The notes under the pieces are model-generated. The model had not been told where the DNA came from. It saw only the letters and a list, made by a program, of their open reading frames with translations, and did not search any database. Shown one piece after another: positions 33,666 through 42,026 of a DNA stretch of 42,346 bases. Location: NCBI GenBank assembly GCA_002868905.1, contig PKUA01000014.1:1-42346 (forward strand). Direction: 5' to 3'. The position numbers and the translations under genes were made by a program. This DNA comes from Desulfuromonas sp. (GTDB taxonomy: Bacteria; Desulfobacterota; Desulfuromonadia; Desulfuromonadales; Geothermobacteraceae). Each line of letters begins with the position of its first letter. Position 1 is the first letter of the stretch.

Positions 33666-34475
33666 TTACCTCAACTCCATCCCGACCCGGAACGCGCCCC
33701 AGTGGCGGCCATCAAGGGTTATCGGAGCGGAGCAGTCCACCATCAACATCCCGGTGTCGCGCTGGTAAACCTGCATCAGAACGCCCTGACCGTCCGCCCC
33801 GTCGTATCGAGCCGCGGCCAGACCGGTGGTGTCGTTGAAAATCCGCTTGGTCCTGTTACTGAGACGATCTTTGACGGCGTCTCCGGTCAAAGGCTGAGAA
33901 AATCGGGTGTTGTGGGTTGGCAGGTACCCGTTCCGGTCGACCGGGGCGGCAAACACCACCCGGTCATTTTGCAGGTACGTATCTATCGTTTCCTGAATCT
34001 TCGCATCGAAAAAAGCGTCGAAGCGCGTATGGAACTTGGGCGGATCGCTGTTCGGAATCGCTTCGTAATCCTCGTCGAAAAAGTCTTCGGGGGTCATCCT
34101 TCCGGATGCGATCGATTCCACCATCACCCGAAGAATCTCCTGCGCACCCCGAGCGGCCAATTCTCGACCAACCTCCATGGTATTGGCCTTGACCTCCTCC
34201 GCATGAAACTCTTCATGCCCCTTCTTAACCCCGAGCAGAACGAAAACCAGTACCACCAGCAGGGACAACAAACCGAACCAAAAAAACCACTTTCTCTTTC
34301 GGGGTTCACGTGCTTCAGAAGACGTCTCTTCGACGGGTGGCGGCGCTTGCTCGGAACATTGACCGCGGCAGGTAATCCCGGAAGAGGTTAAAGCCGCGCA
34401 CTCTTTGCAGAGCCCCTTCTGACAGATTTCGCAGAGGCCGACAGCCTCCACATCGGAGTGTTTGAAACATTTCAT
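33666..34475 (-). CDS. B-box zinc-finger membrane sensor-like protein
   Basis: The protein has 269 residues from the ATG at 34475. The N-terminal 40 residues form a B-box-like zinc finger (CFKHSDVEAVGLCEICQKGLCKECA). A single membrane helix follows (about 65-85, WFFWFGLLSLLVVLVFVLLGV). The extracytoplasmic part contains the sensory segment otherwise found at the periplasmic side or C-terminus of chemoreceptors: DRNGYLPTHNTRFSQP, NRTKRIFNDTTGLAAAR, QVYQRDTGMLMVDCSAPI and GRHWGAFRVG. There is no kinase, receiver, HAMP or methyl-accepting domain. Function is unknown; a signalling partner would have to bind the cytoplasmic zinc finger. Confidence 0.78.
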   Translation of the reverse strand: MKCFKHSDVEAVGLCEICQKGLCKECAALTSSGITCRGQCSEQAPPPVEETSSEAREPRKRKWFFWFGLLSLLVVLVFVLLGVKKGHEEFHAEEVKANTMEVGRELAARGAQEILRVMVESIASGRMTPEDFFDEDYEAIPNSDPPKFHTRFDAFFDAKIQETIDTYLQNDRVVFAAPVDRNGYLPTHNTRFSQPLTGDAVKDRLSNRTKRIFNDTTGLAAARYDGADGQGVLMQVYQRDTGMLMVDCSAPITLDGRHWGAFRVGMELR

Positions 34476-34857
34476 CAAAGGTCAACCCCGTTATGAGTGG
34501 ACAAAAAACGCTCTTCGGTCGATATACGCCGACGCCTTACTCTCCCCCTTAAAACAAGAAAACCGCGGAACGTCACGATCAACGTCCGGCGGTTGTCAAA
34601 GGTCATCTTCCCTCCAGGATATCCAATCATATCAACTTATCACGTTTATCATTATCCCCCTCAAAACACAACAGGGGAATCAAGAGCCCCCTCATTAAAC
34701 ACAGGACATTTAAAAGCAATCTGGTATTCTTAAAAGCGAAAGACCGTGAAATGGATCGAATGGATTGACCCTGTTCTGTTTGAGTTTTTCAGCACCCCAT
34801 TTGGCCGCCACCGATTCTTAAACGATCTCCCGGCGACCGGGATAAAAAGGAGCCGTC
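34476..34857. promoter_or_regulatory. Divergent gap before the beta-oxidation operon
   Basis: About 380 bases without a credible gene separate the B-box protein from fadE. The only structure I see is a hairpin AACCGC (34561-34566) with GCGGTT (34589-34594). No obvious FadR/PsrA-type palindrome or strong sigma-70 promoter was found. The fadE ribosome site AAAAGGAG is at the end of the gap. Confidence 0.4.
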
Positions 34858-37287
34858 ATGTTCTTCCTTCTCATGTTCTTCCTCTGCTTCGCGCTCGCCT
34901 ACTTCGACGCCAACCGCAAGCTCTGGGGTTGCATGCTGGTCATCGGTGCCGCCCTGCTGAGCGTTCAGTTCTGCTTCTCCGGCGGAGCAACGGTGTTTAT
35001 GATCGTCATCGGGCTGGTGCTGGCACTGGCGATCAATCACGACCCGCTTCGGCGTCTGTTGCTGACCCGGCCGCTGTTCGGCCTGTTCAAGAAGATGCTG
35101 CCACCGCTCTCATCTACCGAGCGGGAAGCGCTGGAAGCCGGAACGGTCGGCTGGGACGGCGAGCTGTTCAGCGGCCGACCCGATTGGCGCAAGCTGCTGA
35201 ACGAACCGGCGCCGGAACTGACGGACGAGGAACGGGCATTTCTCGACGGCCCGGTGGAAGAACTCTGCGGCATGCTCGACGAGTGGCAGATCGTCGAACA
35301 CGACCGGGACCTGCCATCGCAGGTCTGGCAATACCTCAAAGAGCAGCGCTTCTTCGGCATGATCATCCCGAAAGACTACGACGGGCTCGGCTTCTCGGCC
35401 CTGGCCCATTCGGCGGTCATCATGAAGCTCGGCAGCCGCAGCATCACCGCAGCGGTCACCGCCATGGTCCCGAACTCGCTCGGGCCGGCGGAGCTGCTGT
35501 TGCAATACGGCACCGAGGAACAGAAAGACCACTTCCTGCCCCGGCTCGCCCGCGGCGAGGAAGTCCCCTGCTTTGCCCTGACCGGCCCCCAGGCCGGCAG
35601 CGACGCGGCATCCATGCCGGATTTCGGGGTGGTCTGCAAGGGGACCTTCGAGGGGAAAGAGATCACCGGCGTCCGCCTCAACTGGGAAAAGCGCTACATC
35701 ACTCTCGGCCCGATCGCGACCATCCTCGGACTCGCCTTCAAACTGCACGACCCGGACCACCTGCTCGGAGAGAAGGAGGACCTCGGCATCACCCTCGCCC
35801 TAATCCCGACCGACACCCCCGGGATCACCATCGGCAGCCGCCACTCCCCCCTCGACATCCCGTTTCAGGTCGGCCCGAACTGGGGAGAGGATGTGTTCAT
35901 TCCACTCGACTGGATCATCGGCGGCGTCGAGCGCGCCGGTCACGGCTGGCGGATGCTGATGGAATGCCTCGGCGTCGGCCGCTCCATCTCCCTGCCGGCC
36001 CTGAGTACCGGCGCGGCCAAACTGAGCAGTCGCGGTACCGGCGCCTACACCCGCATCCGGCGTCAGTTCAGGGTGCCGATCGGGCAAATGGAGGGGGTCG
36101 AGGAGGTTCTGGCCCGCATCGGCGGCCTCACCTACCAGATGGAGGCAGCGCGCACCATGGGATGCGCGGCGGTTGACCGCGGCGAGAAGCCTGCGGTCCT
36201 CTCCGCCATCGCCAAATACAACCTGACCGAGCGGATGCGATACGTGGTCAACGACGCCATGGACCTCATGGGGGGAGCCGGCATCTGCCTCGGACCGCGC
36301 AACTTCCTCGGACGGGCCTACCAGGGGCTGCCGATCAGCATTACCGTCGAAGGGGCCAACATCCTGACCCGCACCCTGATCATCTTCGGCCAGGGGGCAA
36401 TCCGCAGCCACCCCCACGTGGTGAAAGAGATGGAGGCGGTCTCCAACCCCGACGAGCAGGTCGGATTGAAGGAATTCGATCGCCACTTCTTCGCGCACGT
36501 CGGCTTCACCGTCGGCACGGCGGCCCGCAGCTTCTGGCACGGTCTGACCGGCGGCCGCTTTATCACCGTCCCGGAAGGACCGTACCACTTCCTCCTGCAA
36601 CAGGCGACCCGGCTGAGCGGCGCCTTTGTTCTGACGGCTGACGCCGCGATGCTGGTCCTCGGCGGCAACCTGAAGCGCAAGGAACGATTGTCAGGGCGGA
36701 TGGCCGACATCCTTTCCAACCTCTACCTCGCCTCGGCCGTCCTGCGGCAATTCGAACAACGCGGTTGCCCGGCCGAGGAGTGGCCCATGGCACAGTGGGC
36801 TTGCGAGGAGAGTTTCAGCCGGATTCACGTCGCTTTCGCCGACTTCTATCGCAACTTCCCGGTCCGGCCGGTCGCCTGGCTGCTGCGTGGGATCGCCTTT
36901 CCCCTCGGCATCCGCCCGACCCCGCCGAGCGACAAACTCGGACACCGGATCGCGCAGCTGTTGCAGGAGCCCTCGCCGACCCGCGACGTGCTGACAGCGG
37001 ACATCTACCTGCCGAGTGATACGGACGAACCGCTCGGCCGCATCGACGATGCCCTTGTCAAGGTCATTGCCGCCGAACCGATCGAAAAACGCCTGCGAAA
37101 GGGACTGAAGGAGAAGGGAATTCGCGCAGGGAGCGACGAGGAGACCCTGCAGGCCGGCGTCGAGGCGGGGATCATCACGGCCGAGGAGGCCGAGACGGTG
37201 AGGGACGCCAACGCAGCCCGGACAGAGGTCATCAAGGTCGACGATTTCCCGGCCGACTACTGGCAACAAGGAGGCGATCATGCCTGA
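34858..37287 (+). CDS. fadE: Long-chain acyl-CoA dehydrogenase FadE
   Basis: The protein has 809 residues, matching the large FadE type. Two N-terminal hydrophobic segments (about 1-65) suggest membrane attachment. The FAD-dependent dehydrogenase core follows: FFGMIIPKDYDGLGFSA, CFALTGPQAGSDAASM, the later MDLMGGAGICLGPRN, and the catalytic-base region SITVEGANILTRTLIIFGQG. A long C-terminal extension (about 560-809) is the DUF1974 domain usual for this type. It carries out the first oxidation step of beta-oxidation (acyl-CoA to enoyl-CoA). It overlaps fadI by eight bases. Confidence 0.95.
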   Translation: MFFLLMFFLCFALAYFDANRKLWGCMLVIGAALLSVQFCFSGGATVFMIVIGLVLALAINHDPLRRLLLTRPLFGLFKKMLPPLSSTEREALEAGTVGWDGELFSGRPDWRKLLNEPAPELTDEERAFLDGPVEELCGMLDEWQIVEHDRDLPSQVWQYLKEQRFFGMIIPKDYDGLGFSALAHSAVIMKLGSRSITAAVTAMVPNSLGPAELLLQYGTEEQKDHFLPRLARGEEVPCFALTGPQAGSDAASMPDFGVVCKGTFEGKEITGVRLNWEKRYITLGPIATILGLAFKLHDPDHLLGEKEDLGITLALIPTDTPGITIGSRHSPLDIPFQVGPNWGEDVFIPLDWIIGGVERAGHGWRMLMECLGVGRSISLPALSTGAAKLSSRGTGAYTRIRRQFRVPIGQMEGVEEVLARIGGLTYQMEAARTMGCAAVDRGEKPAVLSAIAKYNLTERMRYVVNDAMDLMGGAGICLGPRNFLGRAYQGLPISITVEGANILTRTLIIFGQGAIRSHPHVVKEMEAVSNPDEQVGLKEFDRHFFAHVGFTVGTAARSFWHGLTGGRFITVPEGPYHFLLQQATRLSGAFVLTADAAMLVLGGNLKRKERLSGRMADILSNLYLASAVLRQFEQRGCPAEEWPMAQWACEESFSRIHVAFADFYRNFPVRPVAWLLRGIAFPLGIRPTPPSDKLGHRIAQLLQEPSPTRDVLTADIYLPSDTDEPLGRIDDALVKVIAAEPIEKRLRKGLKEKGIRAGSDEETLQAGVEAGIITAEEAETVRDANAARTEVIKVDDFPADYWQQGGDHA

Positions 37288-38593
37288 ACGCACCGCCTAC
37301 CAAGGGGGACGACCGGTCTACATCGTCGATGGCCTGCGCACCCCCTTTATCAAGTTCCGCGGTACGCCGGGGCCTTTCTCGGCCTCTGACCTCGCGGTGA
37401 CCGCCGGCAAGGCGCTGCTGCTGCGCCAGTCGTTTGCGCCGGACGAACTCGACGAAGTCATCCTCGGCTGTATCAGCCCCGCGGCCAACGAGACCAACAT
37501 CGGTCGGCTCGTCGCCCTCCGCCTCGGCTGCGGCAACCGGGTCCCGGCCTGGACCGTCCAGCGCAACTGCGGCTCCGGCATGCAGGCGATCGACAACGCA
37601 GCCCAGCAGATCAGCTCCGGTCGCTCCGACCTGGTGCTGGCCGGGGGGACGGAATCGATGAGCCATGCCCCGCTGTTGCTGTCGGAAAAAACCGCCGAAC
37701 TGCTCGGCCGCTGGAACCAGGCCCGCTCCCTCGGCCAGCGGCTGAAGCTGCTCGGGCAGCTCCGGCCGGGACATTTCAAGCCGGTCATCAGCCTGCTGGT
37801 CGGCCTCACCGACCCGGTGGTCAACCTTTCCATGGGACAGACCGCCGAAAACCTCGCCAAACGCTTCGACATCGACCGGGAGGCGATGGACCGGTTCGCC
37901 CTCGAAAGCCACCAGCGGGTCGCCGCGGCCCAGCAGGAGGACCGGTTCTCCGAGATTACCCCACTGTTCGCCGCCAACGGAACGGTTTACACGGAGGACG
38001 ACGGGGTTCGCAAGGATACCGACCTGGAGAGTCTCGGTCGTCTGAAGCCGGCTTTCGACCGACCGTTCGGGCTGGTCACGGCGGGTAACAGCGCCCAGGT
38101 GACCGACGGGGCCGCCCTGCTGCTGCTCGCCAGCAAGGCTGCGGTCAAGCGCTACAATCTGCCTGTTCTCGGTCGCGTCCTCGACAGCAACTGGGCCGGG
38201 GTCGATCCGGCGCAGATGGGGCTCGGACCGGCTCACGCCATGGCGCCTCTGCTGCAGCGAAACGCTCTTTCGACCGATCAGGTCGATGCCTGGGAAATCA
38301 ACGAGGCGTTCGCAGCCCAGGTCCTCGCCTGCCTGGCGGCCTGGCAGGATCCAGACTACGCAAAGGAAGATCTCGGCCTGGAACAGCCGTTCGATCCGAT
38401 CCCGCAAAATTTGCTGAACATGGATGGCGGCGCGGTCGCACTCGGCCACCCGGTCGGCAGCAGCGGGGCCAGGATTGTTCTCCACCTGCTGCACGCTCTG
38501 CAGCAACGCGACGGGAAAACTGGCGTCGCCTCCCTCTGCATCGGCGGGGGGCAGGGAGGAGCCATGCTGATCGAACGGACAAGGGAGGTTTGA
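37280..38593 (+). CDS. fadI: 3-ketoacyl-CoA thiolase FadI
   Basis: The protein has 437 residues. The thiolase fold carries the nucleophile Cys97 in VQRNCGSGMQAID, the NEAFA motif in WEINEAFAAQVLA, GHPVGSSGARIVLHLL with the catalytic His, and the second Cys in SLCIGGGQGGAMLIER. It splits 3-ketoacyl-CoA into acetyl-CoA and a shortened acyl-CoA. The length and position before the multifunctional protein fit FadI rather than the shorter FadA. It begins within the end of fadE and has a GGAGGCGATC site. Confidence 0.93.
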   Translation: MPERTAYQGGRPVYIVDGLRTPFIKFRGTPGPFSASDLAVTAGKALLLRQSFAPDELDEVILGCISPAANETNIGRLVALRLGCGNRVPAWTVQRNCGSGMQAIDNAAQQISSGRSDLVLAGGTESMSHAPLLLSEKTAELLGRWNQARSLGQRLKLLGQLRPGHFKPVISLLVGLTDPVVNLSMGQTAENLAKRFDIDREAMDRFALESHQRVAAAQQEDRFSEITPLFAANGTVYTEDDGVRKDTDLESLGRLKPAFDRPFGLVTAGNSAQVTDGAALLLLASKAAVKRYNLPVLGRVLDSNWAGVDPAQMGLGPAHAMAPLLQRNALSTDQVDAWEINEAFAAQVLACLAAWQDPDYAKEDLGLEQPFDPIPQNLLNMDGGAVALGHPVGSSGARIVLHLLHALQQRDGKTGVASLCIGGGQGGAMLIERTREV

Positions 38594-38594
38594 C

Positions 38595-40628
38595 ATGGCG
38601 ACCAAGCAAGCGGAGCAATGGAAACTTGAACAAGACGACAGTCGGATCGCCTGGTTGACCCTCGACCGGACCGAGAGCAGCGCCAACACTCTCGGCCGGC
38701 AGGTTCTGGAAGAACTCGACCAAAAACTGGCGGAGATCGAGGAGATGAGGCCGAAGGCGGTGGTGATCCGCTCCGGCAAGCCGGGTGGCTTCATCGCAGG
38801 GGCCGACATCAAGGAGTTCACCGAGATCACGGATCGCGATCAGGCGGAAACGGTGATCAGGCGGAGCCAGCAGATCTTCTCCCGACTGGAAGACCTGCCG
38901 ATGCCGACCATCGCCATGATCCACGGTTTCTGCCTCGGCGGCGGTCTCGAACTCTCTCTCGCCTGTCGCTACCGTATCGCCAGCGACGACCCCGGCACCC
39001 GCCTCGGGCTCCCCGAAGTGCTGCTCGGCATTCACCCCGGCTTCGGCGGGTCGGTCCGCTTGCCCAGGTTGATCGGGCCGCTCGGCGCCATGAGCCTTAT
39101 GCTGGCCGGGCGGACCGTCACTGCGCGATCCGCGAAAAAACTCGGCCTGGTCGACTACGCCGTCGCCGAACGCCACCTGGAAAACGGCGCGCGTTCTCTG
39201 GCAGAGAACGCCCCGCCCAAACGGCGTCTGCCGCTGCGGGAGCGGCTCGCAGCTCTCCCCCTGGCAAAACCTTGGGTCGCGAAGCTGTTACGGCGCAACG
39301 TGGCGAAAAAGGTACGGGAAGATCATTATCCCGCCCCTTACCGCCTGATCGATCTCTGGCTTGACTTCGGCAGGGACGAAGCTGCCAATTACAATGCGGA
39401 AGCAGCGTCGGTCGCCGAACTGATTACCGGAGAAACCGCCCGCAACCTGGTGCGGGTCTTCCTGCTGCAGGAGCAGATGAAATCGCTCGGTCGCAGCGAC
39501 GCCTCCGTCCCACAATGGGTTCATGTCATCGGCGGCGGGACCATGGGGGGGGACATCGCAAACTGGTGCGCCCTGCAGGGGATGACCGTCACGATCCAGG
39601 ACCTCGATCCGGAACGACTCGGCCAGGTGGTAAAACGGGCCGCGACCCTGTTTCGGCGTAAACTGAAACAGGAGAGCCCGGTTCGCAATGCTCTTGACCG
39701 GCTGATCCCTGACCCGGACGGACATGGCGTCGCCAAGGCCGACCTGGTGATCGAGGCCATCTTCGAGGATGCCGACACCAAGCGCGAACTCTACCGCCAG
39801 ATTGAACCCCGTATGCGGGAAGATGCCCTGCTGGCGAGCAACACCTCGAGCATCCCGCTCGAAGAGCTGGCCAAAGCGCTCAAACGTCCGGAGCGGCTCC
39901 TTGGCCTCCACTTCTTCAACCCGGTCGCAAAAATGCAGCTGGTCGAGGTGATCTCCGGCCCGGACACCAAACCGGAGCATCTGCAACGCGGAGCCGCCTT
40001 CGTTCACGCCATCAAGCGCCTGCCCCTGCCGGTCAAGGGGTGTCCCGGTTTCCTGGTTAACCGCATCCTGATGCCGTATCTGCTGGAGGCGGTCACCCTC
40101 GTCGAAGAGGGGGTCGACCCCGCCGTCATCGACCAGGCCGCCACCGACTTCGGTATGCCGATGGGACCGGTCCGGCTCGCCGACACGGTCGGCCTCGACA
40201 TCTGCCTCTCCGTGGCCAGGATCCTCGCCAACCACTACCCGATTGAGGTTCCTGGAAAGCTGGAGAGCATGGTCGCGGACAAACGGCTCGGCCGCAAAAG
40301 CGGGCGGGGTTTCTACGATTACGGCAGCAACGACAAAAAATCATCAAACGAAGGGGTCGCCGTTCCCACGGAAGTAACCGACCGGCTCATCTTAAGACTG
40401 CTGAACGAAGTGGTCGCGTGCTGGCGGGAGGAGATCGCGGAGGATGCGGACCTGCTCGATGCGGGGATCATCTTCGGCACCGGCTTCGCCCCGTTTCGGG
40501 GCGGTCCTATGCACCATATCACCACCAGCGGTCCCGAGCAGCTGGCGTCCAGGCTTCGGGAACTTGAACAGAATCACGGCAGCCGCTTTACGCCGGACGC
40601 CGGATGGGAGGAACTCAGCTCGAAGTAA
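38595..40628 (+). CDS. fadJ: Enoyl-CoA hydratase / 3-hydroxyacyl-CoA dehydrogenase FadJ
   Basis: The protein has 677 residues. The N-terminal crotonase domain (about 10-190) has the oxyanion-hole stretch GGFIAGADIKEF, the first catalytic Glu in GGGLELSLACRYRIA and the second in LGLPEVLLGIHPGFGGSVRL. The dehydrogenase part (from about 310) has the NAD loop VIGGGTMGGDIANW and the catalytic His in LLGLHFFNPVAKMQLVEV, then CPGFLVNRIL. It completes hydration and second oxidation in beta-oxidation. It starts one base after fadI, with AAGGGAGG upstream, so fadE, fadI and fadJ make one operon. Confidence 0.95.
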   Translation: MATKQAEQWKLEQDDSRIAWLTLDRTESSANTLGRQVLEELDQKLAEIEEMRPKAVVIRSGKPGGFIAGADIKEFTEITDRDQAETVIRRSQQIFSRLEDLPMPTIAMIHGFCLGGGLELSLACRYRIASDDPGTRLGLPEVLLGIHPGFGGSVRLPRLIGPLGAMSLMLAGRTVTARSAKKLGLVDYAVAERHLENGARSLAENAPPKRRLPLRERLAALPLAKPWVAKLLRRNVAKKVREDHYPAPYRLIDLWLDFGRDEAANYNAEAASVAELITGETARNLVRVFLLQEQMKSLGRSDASVPQWVHVIGGGTMGGDIANWCALQGMTVTIQDLDPERLGQVVKRAATLFRRKLKQESPVRNALDRLIPDPDGHGVAKADLVIEAIFEDADTKRELYRQIEPRMREDALLASNTSSIPLEELAKALKRPERLLGLHFFNPVAKMQLVEVISGPDTKPEHLQRGAAFVHAIKRLPLPVKGCPGFLVNRILMPYLLEAVTLVEEGVDPAVIDQAATDFGMPMGPVRLADTVGLDICLSVARILANHYPIEVPGKLESMVADKRLGRKSGRGFYDYGSNDKKSSNEGVAVPTEVTDRLILRLLNEVVACWREEIAEDADLLDAGIIFGTGFAPFRGGPMHHITTSGPEQLASRLRELEQNHGSRFTPDAGWEELSSK

Positions 40629-40685
40629 GCACATGAGCTGATCGGAAGGCGATTTTCGGCACCCTCCTCATGGTAGAATGAAGGT

Positions 40686-40704
40686 GGAACGAGTTGAACG
40701 TTCC
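40686..40704 (+). promoter_or_regulatory. Inverted repeat upstream of the Cys-rich protein gene
   Basis: GGAACG (40686-40691), AGTTGAA, CGTTCC (40699-40704). It follows a -10-like TAGAAT (40674-40679). It could be an operator or a leader hairpin; support is weak. Confidence 0.3.
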
Positions 40705-40730
40705 GAACAGGCAGCTGGAAGGAGGACGCC

Positions 40731-40955
40731 ATGAACCTGGTCTACGAATGCAGGAGCTGCGGCGTGATTTCGCAGGAAGAAGGGCATCTCTGCCAGCCGC
40801 AACGACTCGAAAATATGGGCGTCTATTGTGGAACTCAAAAAGAAAATGTGCAGATGTGTACCGAGATGAAACAGCATCTTACCCATGTCTGCGGGTCCTG
40901 CGGTCGCCCGGCGGAACAGGCCGACATGGTCTGTGACCCGAAATTTCCTGGCTGA
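40731..40955 (+). CDS. Small Cys-rich (zinc-ribbon-like) protein
   Basis: The protein has 74 residues with a strong GGAAGGAGG ribosome site. It has seven or more cysteines in CxxC-type pairs: YECRSCGVIS, GHLC, VYCGT, QMCTEM, HVCGSCGRP and DMVCDP. This looks like one or two metal-binding ribbons. No signal peptide, so cytoplasmic. Its stop overlaps the start of the next gene by one base (TGATG), so translation is coupled with the dioxygenase. I do not recognise a named family. Confidence 0.75.
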   Translation: MNLVYECRSCGVISQEEGHLCQPQRLENMGVYCGTQKENVQMCTEMKQHLTHVCGSCGRPAEQADMVCDPKFPG

Positions 40956-41407
40956 TGAAGGCTTCAGTCCATATTGCAATCCTGTTCACCGCTTTTCTTG
41001 CGATATCTGCCGGTGGCACTACCTACAAGTGTCAACCGACACCCGTGGATGCCCAGGGTCCATTCTACCGCGCTGGCGCGCCTGAGACACGTCGACTCGG
41101 TCAGGGTTACCTGTTGAGCGGCACGGTCAAGGACGCGACCGATTGCCAGCCGATCTCCGAAGCGAAAATCGAGGTCTGGATGACCGGGCCCGACGGGCGC
41201 TATGATGACCGCTGGCGTGCGACTCTTTATTCCGGGCCGACCGGCCACTACCAACTGGAGAGTTACTTTCCAGGCCCCTACGGCAGCCGTCCACCCCACA
41301 TCCACATGATCGTCAACGCGGCAGGGTTTCAGGAACTGGTGTCCCAGCACTACCCGGTCCCGGGCCATGACGGCGGCGTCTTCGACCTGGTGTTGATCCC
41401 CCAGTGA
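40955..41407 (+). CDS. Minimal secreted intradiol dioxygenase-like protein
   Basis: The protein has 150 residues with a signal peptide (1-20, VHIAILFTAFLAISAGG). The mature part is a compact beta-sandwich of the intradiol ring-cleavage dioxygenase family: TPVDAQGPFYR, YLLSGTVKDATDCQPISEAK, GPDGRYDDRW, GHYQLESYFPGPYG, RPPHIHMIV. By comparison with protocatechuate 3,4-dioxygenase, all four Fe(III) ligands seem to be kept: Tyr in GRYDD, Tyr in PGPYG, and the two His of RPPHIH. The family opens catechol-type rings. A single short exported domain without the usual N-terminal helices is unusual, so the substrate is unknown. Confidence 0.82.
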   Translation: MKASVHIAILFTAFLAISAGGTTYKCQPTPVDAQGPFYRAGAPETRRLGQGYLLSGTVKDATDCQPISEAKIEVWMTGPDGRYDDRWRATLYSGPTGHYQLESYFPGPYGSRPPHIHMIVNAAGFQELVSQHYPVPGHDGGVFDLVLIPQ

Positions 41408-41451
41408 GATGATTGAGCGAATGCTATCAACTCAACCCCAAACGAGGCGAC

Positions 41452-41922
41452 ATGCTTCCATTGATTTAATATTTCGCAAACTTCGCAGCATTCACCCTCC
41501 TTGCGGTCTGCATAGCGCCCCAGGACCTGAGCGCAGAAACGACCACCCTCCGCCACAACCCGATAGGGACCGACCACAACCAACATGACTCAGGTCAGGC
41601 ATCCCGCCCGTCACGGACCACCGACCTCGGTCAACCGTCCAAGCCGGTTCCGGTCGAATCGGTTAACTCGGACCTGCAGCGCATCGTCGTCCTCTGCGCG
41701 ACCCAACCGAACTCGCCGCTGTTCGATCAGGCCTGGCGCAGCTACCTGGCGAAGAACCGGGTCGTTGATCGTCAACTCGGCTCGCTGATCGAAACGGTGC
41801 TGCGCGAGGCAAAGGCCTACCGCCGCAGCAACAACCTCTCGCCAACGTCTTTCGGGCAGGCGAACCAGACCCGGCAGCAAATGCGTCGGGTCGCCGAGCG
41901 CCTGCGGCACAAAGGGCGGTGA
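41452..41922 (+). pseudogene. Small secreted-protein gene with in-frame stop at codon 6
   Basis: Reading from an ATG at 41452 with GAGGCGAC upstream, the frame is open to TGA at 41922 apart from a TAA at 41467-41469 (codon 6). After the stop come a signal-like stretch (YFANFAAFTLLAVCIAPQDLSAE), a polar linker, and a well-coded helical C-terminus (SDLQRIVVLCATQPNSPL, then RQQMRRVAERLRHKGR) with codon usage like the neighbours. No other start codon lies in this frame before the C-terminal third. It looks like a recently broken gene (156 codons), or a sequencing error. No family recognised. Confidence 0.6.
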
Positions 41923-42026
41923 TTCCCACTCCGCTTTGTTTGATTTTCAAATTACTTGACTTTCAAAACTGTTTCGGGCAGACTCCGGACCATCACAACG
42001 TCAGTACAACCGGAGGACTGTTTCAG

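Noticed and set aside
34462-34733. Two overlapping plus-strand frames (78 codons each) in the gap before fadE
   Set aside because: They start within or next to the B-box gene's start, have no ribosome site, and their translations are basic and featureless.
37232-38830. Minus-strand frame (532 codons) opposite fadI
   Set aside because: The thiolase on the plus strand has all catalytic motifs; the minus-strand translation has none.
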